DNA of 64,000 nucleotides from Frateuria_A sp035944355. Its GTDB lineage: Bacteria; Pseudomonadota; Gammaproteobacteria; Xanthomonadales; Rhodanobacteraceae. The notes below the pieces were generated by a model. The model did no database searches, had not been told where the DNA came from, and worked only from the letters and a program-made list of their open reading frames with translations. The position numbers and the translations under genes are program-made. Location: positions 62,001-126,000 of the forward strand of contig NZ_DASZBH010000008.1 of the NCBI RefSeq assembly GCF_035944355.1, in the 5' to 3' direction. Below are positions 36,203 to 43,903 of this stretch, in pieces. Every line of letters starts with the position of its first letter. Positions within the stretch are counted from its first letter, which is position 1.

Positions 36203-36229
36203 GCGCCCGGCGCGATTCGCGCCGGGCGC
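36203..36229. terminator. Strong hairpin downstream of csbD
   Basis: A perfect 12-bp stem (GCGCCCGGCGCG at 36203-36214 and its complement at 36218-36229) with loop ATT lies 18 bp downstream of the csbD stop on the minus strand. No T-tract follows, so it may stop transcription with help or stabilise the csbD mRNA end. Confidence 0.5.
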
Positions 36230-36246
36230 AAGCTAAGTGCGGTGCC

Positions 36247-36429
36247 TCAGTCGTTCAGGTCGTTGTCGACCTCGTCCTGCGCCTGGCCGACGTTCTTCTG
36301 CACCTTGCCGGCGTTCTTCTCGAGCTTGCCGGCCACTTCCTTGGAGGTATTGCCTGTGAGCTTGCCGACCCCTTCCTTCACGGCGCCCTTGACCTCGTGC
36401 TTGGTGCCTTCGATGCGGTTGTCGTTCAT
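36247..36429 (-). CDS. CsbD-family stress protein
   Basis: This 60-aa, highly charged, cysteine-free protein of the CsbD family is usually among the most abundant general-stress proteins, with no known enzymatic role. The family pattern is clear: MNDNRIEGTKHEVKGAVKEG followed by VGKLTGNTSKEVAGKLEKNA. It is short and easily missed because long frames on both strands overlap it. It is divergent from the alcohol dehydrogenase gene. Confidence 0.9.
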   Translation of the reverse strand: MNDNRIEGTKHEVKGAVKEGVGKLTGNTSKEVAGKLEKNAGKVQKNVGQAQDEVDNDLND

Positions 36430-36654
36430 TCGGGTTTTCCTCCAGACCTGCCGTTTGCAGGCCCGGCCAGTTATAGGGAGCGGCGTGTTCAGCACGGGTG
36501 ATGCCCGCGCAAGGTTTTCGCAGCGGGTGCCTGTCTGCCGGCCACACAGACAGTGCGCGTCGGAGCGAATCCATGCGGCCCTTTCCCGCGCCGACGACAC
36601 GCACGCGGTTAGTTTCCCTTGCATCGAGCGCAGCGCGCACGCGGGAGACACATC

Positions 36655-37857
36655 ATGCTTGCCACCACTTACCGGCGGCCCTATCGCGTGCGTGCGGCGC
36701 ACGTGCCCGAGCCCGTCATCGAGCACCCTGACGACGCCATCGTGCGGGTCACGCGAGCCTGCATCTGCGGCTCGGACCTGCACCTCTACCATGGCCTGGT
36801 GCCCGATACGCGGGTCGGCTCGATCTTCGGCCACGAGTTCACCGGCATCGTGGAAGAGGTCGGCGCCAACGTGCGCAACCTCAAGGCAGGCGACCACGTG
36901 CTGGTGCCCTTCAACGTCTTCTGCGGCACCTGCGCCTCGTGCTCGCACGAGCTCTACGGCAACTGCGAGAACGTCAACCCGCAGGCGACCGCGGTCGGCG
37001 GGGCCTACGGCTACTCGCACACGGCCGGCGGCTATGACGGCGGGCAGGCCGAATACGTGCGCGTGCCTTTCGCGGACATCGGCCCCACGGTGATCCCGTC
37101 GGACATCCACGTCGAGGACGCAGTGCTGCTCACCGACGTGGTGCCGACCGGCTACCAGGCCGCCGAGATGGGCGACATCCACGAGAACGACACGGTCGTC
37201 GTGTTCGGCGCCGGTCCGGTCGGCCTGATGGCGGCGCGCTGCTCGTGGCTGATGGGAGCAGGCCGCGTCATCGTGGTGGACCAGTACGACTATCGCCTGG
37301 AATTCGCGCGCCGCTTCGCCCAGGCCGAAACGGTCAACTTCCGCGAGGTCGACGACATGGCCCTGCACCTCAAGAAGATGACCGACTGGCGAGGTGCGGA
37401 CGTGTGCATCGACGCGGTCGGTTGCGAGGCCGACGGCAACTTCATGCAGACCCTGACCGGCGTGAAGCTGAAGCTGCAGGCCGGCGCCGCCACGGCGCTG
37501 CACTGGGCGATCAACTCGGTGCGCCGCGGCGGCAACGTGTCGATCGTGGGCGTCTACGGGCCCACCTTCAACGCCGTGCCTATCGGCAGCGCGATGAACA
37601 AGGGCCTGACGCTGCGCATGAACCAGGCAAGCGTCAAGCGCCACCTGCCGCACCTGATCGAGCACGTGCGCGCAGGCCGGCTCAAGCCGCGCGAGCTGAT
37701 CACCCATCGCGTGCCGCTGGAGGAGGTGGACGAGGCTTACCACCGCTTCTCCGCCAAGCAGGATGGCTGCATCAAGACCGTGCTGATCCCGCCGCGCGCC
37801 GGCCGCATCGATACGCCTACGCCGGTCGCGCGCCCGGCTTCCACCCATTTGCACTGA
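36655..37857 (+). CDS. Zinc-dependent alcohol dehydrogenase (formaldehyde-dehydrogenase-like MDR)
   Basis: This 400-aa medium-chain dehydrogenase has catalytic-zinc ligands CGSDLH and GHEFTGIVEEVG. The structural-zinc lobe has four cysteines in CGTCASCSHELYGNC. The NAD fold is VVVFGAGPVGLMAARC with the acidic VVDQYD after beta2. Long insertions and the C-terminal pattern resemble glutathione-independent formaldehyde dehydrogenase-type proteins often found near stress genes. The start at 36655 has a GGGAG ribosome site. The substrate is unknown. Confidence 0.9.
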   Translation: MLATTYRRPYRVRAAHVPEPVIEHPDDAIVRVTRACICGSDLHLYHGLVPDTRVGSIFGHEFTGIVEEVGANVRNLKAGDHVLVPFNVFCGTCASCSHELYGNCENVNPQATAVGGAYGYSHTAGGYDGGQAEYVRVPFADIGPTVIPSDIHVEDAVLLTDVVPTGYQAAEMGDIHENDTVVVFGAGPVGLMAARCSWLMGAGRVIVVDQYDYRLEFARRFAQAETVNFREVDDMALHLKKMTDWRGADVCIDAVGCEADGNFMQTLTGVKLKLQAGAATALHWAINSVRRGGNVSIVGVYGPTFNAVPIGSAMNKGLTLRMNQASVKRHLPHLIEHVRAGRLKPRELITHRVPLEEVDEAYHRFSAKQDGCIKTVLIPPRAGRIDTPTPVARPASTHLH

Positions 37858-37865
37858 GGCGACCC

Positions 37866-38285
37866 ATGAACCAGGCGACCGACCATTCGAACATCCCCGA
37901 CTGGGGCGTGGACCTCGATCCCGCCAAGCGCCCGGCCGTGCCGATGGAGCGCACCCCGCCGCGGCTGGAAGGGCTGCATTGGGATCGCCCCGCGCAGCAG
38001 CCGCGCACGGTGGAGGTGCTGCACTCGATCGAGCGGCCCGGCATCACGCCCGTGTTCGGCACCAGCGTCCCGCCCAGGGGCCTCAGCGGCTGGATCCGCA
38101 GGCGCGCGTTCCGCCGCAGCGAGAGCGATCTGCGCCACTGGATGCTCCTGCTGCTGGCCGACCGGGTGAACGTGGTCGAGGGCCTGGCGGACGACGTGCG
38201 CCGCTCGCCACGTGCGCGTGCGGCTGCCTTCGGCCTGGCCGGCGCGGCACTGGCGATATGGGTACTGCGCCGTCGTCGCACCTAA
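37866..38285 (+). CDS. Hypothetical protein with C-terminal membrane helix
   Basis: I do not recognise this 139-aa protein. It starts 8 bp after the alcohol dehydrogenase stop and is likely co-transcribed. The N-terminal ~60 residues are Pro-rich and polar; the middle has PPRGLSGWIRRRAFRRSESD and a helix LRHWMLLLLADRVNVVEGL. The end is a hydrophobic segment AAAFGLAGAALAIWVLRRRRT that looks like a single tail anchor flanked by arginines. A role linked to the dehydrogenase is possible but unsupported. Confidence 0.6.
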   Translation: MNQATDHSNIPDWGVDLDPAKRPAVPMERTPPRLEGLHWDRPAQQPRTVEVLHSIERPGITPVFGTSVPPRGLSGWIRRRAFRRSESDLRHWMLLLLADRVNVVEGLADDVRRSPRARAAAFGLAGAALAIWVLRRRRT

Positions 38286-38329
38286 ACGCTCGAGGCCGCG
38301 GGCTACGAAGCGTTGGGCGCACCTCGGCG

Positions 38330-38587
38330 TCAGCGCAGGCGCCCTTCCAAGGACGTATCGTCGTTCTTCAGGACGCCGCGCAGGTTGAACAGGAACAGGC
38401 CCACCTGCAGGCCGATCAGAGCCCATGCGTGGTCGTGCCAGCCCCAGGCCACCCACAGCAGGTTGCTCAGCACGAAGCACCAAAAGCCCCAGCTGCGCTT
38501 GCGCCGCGACAGCGAGCCGACCAGCCACGCGGCTACCAGCGTGATCGCCATCGCTGGCCATTGCAGGGCATCGATCAGGCCGCTCAC
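38330..38587 (-). CDS. Small conserved-looking membrane protein
   Basis: This ~85-aa protein has two or three helices (WPAMAITLVAAWLVGSLSRR, then WGFWCFVLSNLLWVAWGWHD and HAWALIGLQVGLFLFNLRGV) and a polar tail. The pattern is typical of small inner-membrane proteins of unknown function. The start is uncertain: GTG at 38587 gives a sensible helix-preceding N-terminus, ATG at 38551 a shorter form, and GTG at 38662 a longer one; none has a clear ribosome site. Confidence 0.5.
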   Translation of the reverse strand: MSGLIDALQWPAMAITLVAAWLVGSLSRRKRSWGFWCFVLSNLLWVAWGWHDHAWALIGLQVGLFLFNLRGVLKNDDTSLEGRLR

Positions 38588-38699
38588 CGGGCTGCGGACC
38601 AGCGCAGGGCCAAGTTGCCCGCGCCAACCGCTGCATGCGGGCGGGAAGGCCGGGTGTCGCACGCCCGCGCAAGGCGGGCATGCATGCGGACGGCGCCGT

Positions 38700-39224
38700 T
38701 CAGGCCGGTGAATCCGGGTCGCGCATGAAGGCCATCGCCGCAGTCTTCACCTTGGCGTAGCGGGTGATGGCGTCGGCGCCGGAGGATTCCTTCCAGCGGG
38801 CGTACTTGCGGTCGAAGTCGGCCAGCTCCTCGGCGCTGAACAACTCACGCGCCGCGTCGAACATCTTGGTTTCTTCCTCGTGGGCGTGGTGCTTGACCAT
38901 CTCGCCGCACACCTGCACGGAACCGGCGAACTGGCGCGAGTCCACGTCGGCGGCATGGATGTCCGGCAGCACCGCCAGCTCGACCGCGCGATGCTCCTGG
39001 ATCGCCTCGGCGTAGATCAGTTGCTGCTCGTGGTCGGCCCGATCCTCGAAGGCGGGATAGAAGACCGTTTCTTCCCATTTTGCGTGCGGGATCAGCAGCG
39101 CCTCGATGCGCTTGAGCAGGTCGTGGCGCGCGTCGGCTTCGGAGTCGGCGGTCTTGTTGATCTGGGCGAACAGCTCGCGCAACTGGTCGTGCTCGGTCCT
39201 GAGCGTGTCGAGAATGTTGGTCAT
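38700..39224 (-). CDS. Hemerythrin HHE-domain protein
   Basis: This 174-aa four-helix protein has hemerythrin iron ligands: EHDQLRELF (helix 1), HAKWEETVFYP (H and E ligands), EHRAVELAVL and HHAHEEETKMF. Such proteins bind a non-haem diiron centre and are linked to oxygen, nitric oxide or iron-sulfur repair. Here it sits with stress-type genes. It is the last ordinary chromosomal gene before the low-GC segment. Confidence 0.92.
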   Translation of the reverse strand: MTNILDTLRTEHDQLRELFAQINKTADSEADARHDLLKRIEALLIPHAKWEETVFYPAFEDRADHEQQLIYAEAIQEHRAVELAVLPDIHAADVDSRQFAGSVQVCGEMVKHHAHEEETKMFDAARELFSAEELADFDRKYARWKESSGADAITRYAKVKTAAMAFMRDPDSPA

Positions 39225-39668
39225 GGCGCGCCTCCGTTGGGAACCCGGCTATTGCATAACCTTTGGCGTGGCATGGCCGTGAACCGGTATATTCCAAAGC
39301 GGTTCCGCGCCCCATCCGGATCGGATGCGCGCCGAAAGCCATCTGGGGCGCCAGGAGACAGCCCTCGACGCACCCCTCGCGTAGGAGGCACCGCTGTCCA
39401 TCGCCGACAGTCTCACCCCCGGCGTGACGGACCTAGAGCTGCATCACCGCTGCGTATTCCTCGCTCAGCGCACGAGGATGCGGGCTGCGCGCTAGTTTTG
39501 CGAACGAACGGCAATCTCTGCCGGCAACGCAAGCACTAGAGCATCCGCGCGTGCAGGCATCTCTTACCGAGGCACTTTGACTCCCATCTCCAAGGCAATG
39601 ACGCGCGTTGCCGTGTTCTGGCACACTCATTAATTGGCCATTTGCCATCGCTGGATGGGGATCCGGGC
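39225..39668. other. 444-bp non-coding region at the left edge of the low-GC segment
   Basis: I see no convincing gene on either strand. GC falls along this stretch, for example 39301-39420 versus 39561-39660, and a TTAATTAA-like ATTAATTGG stretch precedes the methyltransferase gene. It probably contains the hemerythrin promoter on the left, the borosin-gene promoter on the right, and the junction of an acquired segment. No tRNA, integrase or clear direct-repeat attachment site was recognised. Confidence 0.5.
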
Positions 39669-40487
39669 ATGAGTAAGCATCAAACCGCCGGCCGTCTGGT
39701 CTGCGTGGGCATCGGGATGACTCTTGGCTCGCACATCAGCCCGTTGGCACGCAGCTACATCGAACAGGCGGACGTCGTGTTCGTCGGCGTCTCGGACGGT
39801 TTGGTCGAGCTCTGGCTGCAGCGCATGCATGCGGACGTGCGCAGCCTGCAGCCGTATTACGCCCATGGCAAGTCGCGCATGCGCACGTACCGCCAGATGG
39901 TGGAGGCGATGCTCGTTGAGGTGCGTGCGGGCAGGCGCGTCTGTGGCGTGTTCTACGGCCATCCCGGGGTATTCGCCTGGGTACCGCACAAGGCCATCGA
40001 AATGGCGCGCAGCGAGGGCTACCACGCGCGCATGGAACCGGGCATCTCGGCTGAGGACTGCCTGTATGCGGACCTGGGCATAGATCCGGGAACCTGCGGC
40101 TGCCAGCACTTCGAGGCGAGCCAGCTATTGGTCTACAGGCGCCAGATTGACCCGAGCGCGTGGCTGATCCTGTGGCAGGCTGGCCTGGCGGGCGACCGCT
40201 CGCTCAAACGCTTCTCTACCGGCGCCGCGTACCGTCAGGTGCTGGTCGATGTGCTGGCGCGCGACTATCCGCTAGAGCACGAGGTGATTATCTACCAGGC
40301 TGCGACGTTGCCGATCGGGCAACCCCGAATTGAGCGCACAAGGCTGCAGGCGCTGCCCGGTGCGGAACTTAGCATGGCCGATACTCTGGCCATTCCCCCC
40401 GCACGAGCCATGGAGCTAGCGGAGGATATTCGGGTGCGATTGGAGGCGCTTGATGCCGTCTCAGAAGAGGTGGTCGTACCCGTGTAA
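39669..40487 (+). CDS. Split-borosin-type peptide alpha-N-methyltransferase (tetrapyrrole-methylase fold)
   Basis: This 272-aa SAM-dependent enzyme of the tetrapyrrole methylase superfamily most resembles borosin backbone N-methyltransferases (fungal OphMA, bacterial SonM). Diagnostic stretches are the N-terminal GIGMTLGSHISPLARSYIEQ, the active-site segment YYAHGKSRMRTYRQM (Y64, R70, Y74 match the catalytic Tyr/Arg/Tyr of that family as I recall it), GVFYGHPGVFAWVPHKAIEM (residues 93-112), and GISAEDCLYADLGIDPGTCG (125-144). Fungal enzymes carry the substrate peptide at their own C-terminus; this one ends soon after the catalytic domain, and candidate substrates are separate genes at 40599 and 41273. 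Expected role: iterative N-methylation of peptide-bond nitrogens in the precursor core. Confidence 0.88.
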   Translation: MSKHQTAGRLVCVGIGMTLGSHISPLARSYIEQADVVFVGVSDGLVELWLQRMHADVRSLQPYYAHGKSRMRTYRQMVEAMLVEVRAGRRVCGVFYGHPGVFAWVPHKAIEMARSEGYHARMEPGISAEDCLYADLGIDPGTCGCQHFEASQLLVYRRQIDPSAWLILWQAGLAGDRSLKRFSTGAAYRQVLVDVLARDYPLEHEVIIYQAATLPIGQPRIERTRLQALPGAELSMADTLAIPPARAMELAEDIRVRLEALDAVSEEVVVPV

Positions 40488-40598
40488 TTTTTTTCGGCGT
40501 CCCTTTAATGGAGGCGAGCAGGATATGATCATTCAGGGACGAGCTTGTGCGGTTGCACAGGATCGCTTCCCAGACACCACTCACATGAAGGAATCCTT

Positions 40599-40814
40599 AT
40601 GACAGACATGATCAATATCCTCGAAAGGATGGGTAGCGATGCTGGGCTGCGTCATGCGTCCCGGCAAGAACTTGAGCGAGTGCTGCATGCGGAACAAATC
40701 GACAAAAGCGTGCGCGAGGCGATGCTGTCGGGCGATCGCGCGGAGTTTCAGTCATTGATGGGGGTGGGTCCACAGTTCAGCGTCATCATGCCGGGGGTAG
40801 AGGAAGAGGCCTGA
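40599..40814 (+). CDS. Candidate borosin precursor peptide 1
   Basis: This 71-aa peptide is encoded 111 bp after the methyltransferase. A helical leader (MTDMINILERMGSDAGLRHA onward, residues 1-54) resembles the borosin-binding domain that docks the enzyme. The C-terminus GPQFSVIMPGVEEEA (57-71) is a short hydrophobic core ending in Pro-Gly and acids. The total length is about that of known split-borosin precursors such as SonA. The start at 40599 has an AAGGA site 6 bp upstream. It aligns to the second peptide at 41273 with no gap and 18 identities in 70 positions by hand, including P65. Function as a substrate is inferred. Confidence 0.75.
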   Translation: MTDMINILERMGSDAGLRHASRQELERVLHAEQIDKSVREAMLSGDRAEFQSLMGVGPQFSVIMPGVEEEA

Positions 40815-41272
40815 CGTATCCGGATGGATGCCCAGCTGGCTACTCGGGTCACATCGCACGGCGCGAGTGCCAAAGGGGTCAAGCGCATTAACCTTGACCC
40901 CTTCCATTTGGTCCACGCTGGGCGCACGGCATTACGCGACCTGCGGCGGAACAGGGCCGGGACGTTGGAGCGCCTTCGAACTCCGCACTTTTAACACGCG
41001 TACGCGGCGGATGGTCGATTCTGGATGAGCCCGCCGACGCGTGCTCTCGCGTGTAGCCGGAGCCAACCTTACCGTAGTGGCCGCAAGTGAGGGATGCGTA
41101 AGCTGCCGTAAGCCCGGATAGGAAGCAGAGCGGTCCGCCTGCGCTTGCCGTGATGGTCTCGCCATAGGGCAATGGCTCTTGGGTTAGCTCTGAGCGCGCG
41201 CAAACCAGTGGAATAAAGTAGACTTTCGCTGTCTTCGGGGCAGCCGTTAAGTAGCCCGATCAGGGGGGGGGT
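40815..41272. other. 458-bp non-coding region between the two precursor genes
   Basis: I find no convincing gene. A 56-codon frame at 40824-40994 shows no features of a third precursor. A perfect inverted repeat lies at 40873-40903 (separate entry). The last ~80 bp before 41273 are AT-richer and probably hold a promoter for precursor 2, whose ribosome site is the run of G just upstream of its ATG. Confidence 0.5.
40873..40903. repeat. 11-bp perfect inverted repeat (AAGGGGTCAAG...CTTGACCCCTT)
   Basis: AAGGGGTCAAG (40873-40883), a 9-nt loop, and CTTGACCCCTT (40893-40903). Read in the plus direction it lies 58 bp after precursor 1 and could terminate that transcript. The GGGGTCA...TGACCCC pattern is also typical of small palindromes spread by REP-associated transposases in this group. 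Confidence 0.55.
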
Positions 41273-41539
41273 ATGTTCGATATCGTCGATTTTCTTGAAG
41301 AAGTCGGCCAGGATGCGATGTTCTCGCGCGCCTCGACCGAAGAAATACTTGCAAGTTCATTAGCGGCGCAGTTAACCCTGCAGGAACGGAACATGCTTGC
41401 CGAAGCAGCAGCAATGCGGCGGGCGGGTCTGCTCGACGCACAAGCGCTTTATTGCATGCAGTTTCCTGCGGAAGAGGAAGAGGGCGAAGAACGAGAGCCG
41501 GAGCCCGACCCGGATGAACCGTTGCGAGACAACGAATAG
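41273..41539 (+). CDS. Candidate borosin precursor peptide 2, with acidic tail
   Basis: This 88-aa peptide aligns without gaps to precursor 1: shared M1, D3, L8, E9, G12, D14, A15, A20, S21, E24, A31, Q33, R39, L53, P65 and E68-E70. The leader is MFDIVDFLEEVGQDAMFSRA onward. The core-like segment is ALYCMQFPAEEEE (residues 58-70), where Tyr/Cys/Met/Gln/Phe replace Phe/Ser/Val/Ile/Met of peptide 1 before the shared proline. It has an extra ~18-residue, very acidic follower (GEEREPEPDPDEPLRDNE) that peptide 1 lacks. The start ATG is preceded by a run of nine G that can act as ribosome site. The TPR-GGDEF gene starts 36 bp downstream. Confidence 0.68.
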   Translation: MFDIVDFLEEVGQDAMFSRASTEEILASSLAAQLTLQERNMLAEAAAMRRAGLLDAQALYCMQFPAEEEEGEEREPEPDPDEPLRDNE

Positions 41540-41575
41540 TCGCGCCATGCCTCGCTACTTTTGCTAGGCGACATC

Positions 41576-43342
41576 ATGTCCTGCGCGAATCCAACGCGAC
41601 GAGCGCTTTTTATTATCTGTACGGTCCTAGCATTGCTGATTGTGGGCGCGGCCGAAGCGGACGTGCCCTCAGACATCGAACGGGCGCTGCAGCAAGCAGA
41701 GAACATCAAGACCGCGGATAATGCGAAATTCGTGAAAATTATTGACTCTCTGGGTCACGACCGCGCTAGCTTGTCGACGTCGCAGTTATGGCATTTGCGG
41801 TACTTGGAGGCCTGGCAAACGGCATATCGCGGCGATTATCACAACGCCGCCGAGCTTCTCACTCAAGTTATTGGGCACGCGGGGGAGTTCGATCTCAAGG
41901 TCCGTGCTGAAGCCACTTTGGTAAATATCCTTGGTATCGGACGCCGCTACGAGGAGGCCTACACCAACCTAAGTCGTGTGCTTGACGAACTTCCCCAGGT
42001 GACGAGTGACAGCACGCGGTTGCAGGTGCTGGCCGAGGCCTCGCAGCTCTCCATCGAAGCTGGCCAATATGGGCTGGCGTCCGTTTATGCGGAACGATTG
42101 CTGGCGGAGCATCCGACCGGACAAGGAGCATGCAAGGGACAGTATCTTGCACTCCATGCCCAATACCGGGATCAGGTATCACCGCCGGTGGGGCCTTTCA
42201 TTAGAGGGGCAAATTTGTGCGCGGCCACTGGCGAGATCCTATTTGCCAACGGCATCCGGGCCGACATTGCAGGTATATATTTGAAACACCACCGCCCCCG
42301 CGAAGCCGAAGAGCTACTGCGGCGTTATTACGGCGAGGTTCTGAAGACTCAATATCAAAGCTTTATTTCAGAAATTGATGCGCTGCTTGCGGAGGCTTAC
42401 TGGCAAATGGGTGATACCCGGCAGGCGCGGAAGTACGCATTGGCATCAGTGGTTGAGAACGTCAAGGATGAATACACCGAGTCGCGGGTAAACGCATACG
42501 AATTGCTTTACGAGCTTGAGCGAGCACAAAACCACATGGGTGCCGCTCTCGCGTACCACGAAAAATACATGGCTGCAGACAAGGCCTATCTCGACGACGT
42601 CAGCGCCAAGGCCCTCGCGTACCAGATGGTCAAGCAGCAGGTGCAGGCCAGGAAGGCGGAAGTCGACGCGCTGGCCAAACGGAACAGGATCCTGCAACTG
42701 CAGCGGGCACTCGACCGCAAGGCGATGGAGGCCAGCCGGCTGTACATCGTCGTGCTCGCGCTGGGGCTGCTGGCCATCGGCCTGTGGCTGCTGCGCCTGA
42801 AGCGTTCGCAGCTGCAGTTCATGCGCATGGCCCAGTGCGACAGCCTCACCGGCATCTACAACCGCAAGCATTTCGTGAGCGAGGCCGAGCACGCGCTGCG
42901 CTACGTGGAACGTTCGGCGCGTGGCGCCAGCCTGGTGCTGATCGATCTGGACCATTTCAAGCTGATCAACGACACCTACGGCCATGCGATGGGCGACCAG
43001 GTGTTGCGGCGGGCCGTGCAGGCCTGCCAGCAATACGTGCGCTCCACCGACGTGTTCGGCCGCCTGGGCGGGGAGGAGTTCGGCGTGCTGCTGCCCGAGT
43101 GCACGCCGGACGCCGGCATCGAACGGGCCGAGGCCATCCGCCGCGCGATCGCCATGCTGAGCGACCAGGACGAGCCGGGCATCCCGGTGTCGGCGAGCTT
43201 CGGCGTGGCGTTCACCGTCGAGTCCGGCTACGAACTGCGCCAGCTCCTGATGGATGCCGATCATGCGCTCTACCGGGCCAAGCGCGCGGGGCGCAACTGC
43301 GTGGTCGCCGGCAAGCAGGGCGAGGGCGTGGTGGTCGCCTGA
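41576..43342 (+). CDS. Exported-sensor diguanylate cyclase: TPR domain, membrane helix, GGDEF
   Basis: This 588-aa signalling protein makes cyclic di-GMP. It has a signal or anchor helix (RRALFIICTVLALLIVGAAE). A periplasmic TPR-like helical array (about 30-370) is followed by a coiled coil (VKQQVQARKAEVDALAKRNR), a membrane helix (LYIVVLALGLLAIGLWLL), and a GGDEF domain (~420-580) with active site GRLGGEEFGVL and CDSLTGIYNRKHF. The coding composition switches inside the gene: the first two thirds are AT-richer, the end is typical for the chromosome. A TTG at 41561 is an alternative start. It is unlikely to be part of the peptide pathway, but it could be co-expressed with precursor 2. Confidence 0.88.
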   Translation: MSCANPTRRALFIICTVLALLIVGAAEADVPSDIERALQQAENIKTADNAKFVKIIDSLGHDRASLSTSQLWHLRYLEAWQTAYRGDYHNAAELLTQVIGHAGEFDLKVRAEATLVNILGIGRRYEEAYTNLSRVLDELPQVTSDSTRLQVLAEASQLSIEAGQYGLASVYAERLLAEHPTGQGACKGQYLALHAQYRDQVSPPVGPFIRGANLCAATGEILFANGIRADIAGIYLKHHRPREAEELLRRYYGEVLKTQYQSFISEIDALLAEAYWQMGDTRQARKYALASVVENVKDEYTESRVNAYELLYELERAQNHMGAALAYHEKYMAADKAYLDDVSAKALAYQMVKQQVQARKAEVDALAKRNRILQLQRALDRKAMEASRLYIVVLALGLLAIGLWLLRLKRSQLQFMRMAQCDSLTGIYNRKHFVSEAEHALRYVERSARGASLVLIDLDHFKLINDTYGHAMGDQVLRRAVQACQQYVRSTDVFGRLGGEEFGVLLPECTPDAGIERAEAIRRAIAMLSDQDEPGIPVSASFGVAFTVESGYELRQLLMDADHALYRAKRAGRNCVVAGKQGEGVVVA

Positions 43343-43349
43343 TTCGCGA

Positions 43350-43847
43350 TCAGCGTGGCTTGGGCGGGGTGTGGGCGTTCCACTGCTGCATCCGCGCTTG
43401 CATGCGCCGCACGTGGCTGCCTGGCCAGTAGATCCGGCCGCAGGCCGGGCACGCGCGGAAGGGACCGGGCAGGTCGCGCGCCCGCGGCGGCACGCGCGTG
43501 CGTTCGTCGGGCGTGGCTTCGCGCAGTAGCGTGTTGTCGAGCAGGCAGCGGCTGAAGGGAGCCCAGGTCCAGTCGACGCCGAGCGCCGCGGCCAGCTCGG
43601 CTGCCTGCATGTCGAGCCCGTCGCTCGCCAGCAGCACGACCACGACGCCCTTTCCCGCGTGCGCGGCCAGATGCCGGTCACGCGTCAGCAGGATCCGCGA
43701 TTGCGCGCGGCACGCACCCAGGACGGCCCGGTCGCTCGCGTCGACCGGTGCCAGGCCCGTGTCGTAGCCGGCCGCACGCAGCCAGCGGGCAAGGCTGGCG
43801 AGCATGGCGTCGCAGAACAGTGGCAGGGGGCTGCCGGAAGCTTCCAT
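43350..43847 (-). CDS. Mut7-C RNase-domain protein
   Basis: This 165-aa protein has a Mut7-C domain: a PIN-like nuclease core (FCDAMLASLARWLRAAGYDT, with acidic DRAVLGACRAQSRILLTRDR) and a C-terminal zinc ribbon (CPACGRIYWPGSH). It probably cleaves RNA; the target is unknown. I chose the ATG at 43847; a TTG four codons upstream is possible. It is convergent with the GGDEF gene (7-bp gap) and follows the NUDIX gene on the same strand. Confidence 0.82.
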   Translation of the reverse strand: MEASGSPLPLFCDAMLASLARWLRAAGYDTGLAPVDASDRAVLGACRAQSRILLTRDRHLAAHAGKGVVVVLLASDGLDMQAAELAAALGVDWTWAPFSRCLLDNTLLREATPDERTRVPPRARDLPGPFRACPACGRIYWPGSHVRRMQARMQQWNAHTPPKPR

Positions 43848-43903
43848 CGCCTCATTCAAGCCGTTCGCCGGGCGAGGCTGCGTGAGCGGGCTCCTTGCGA
43901 CGG

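Noticed and set aside
36247..37854. A 535-codon minus frame ending at the csbD stop, considered as one long gene
   Set aside because: Only the last 60 codons match a known family (CsbD); the upstream part lies opposite the alcohol dehydrogenase gene.
39225..39668. Search for an integrase, tRNA or attachment site next to the low-GC segment
   Set aside because: No tRNA cloverleaf, integrase frame or convincing direct repeat was seen; the mode of acquisition stays open.
40824..40994. A 56-codon frame between the two precursor genes, considered as a third precursor
   Set aside because: It shares none of the leader residues (L8, E9, G12, D14-A15, A20-S21), has no hydrophobic-Pro-acidic end, and contains the inverted repeat.
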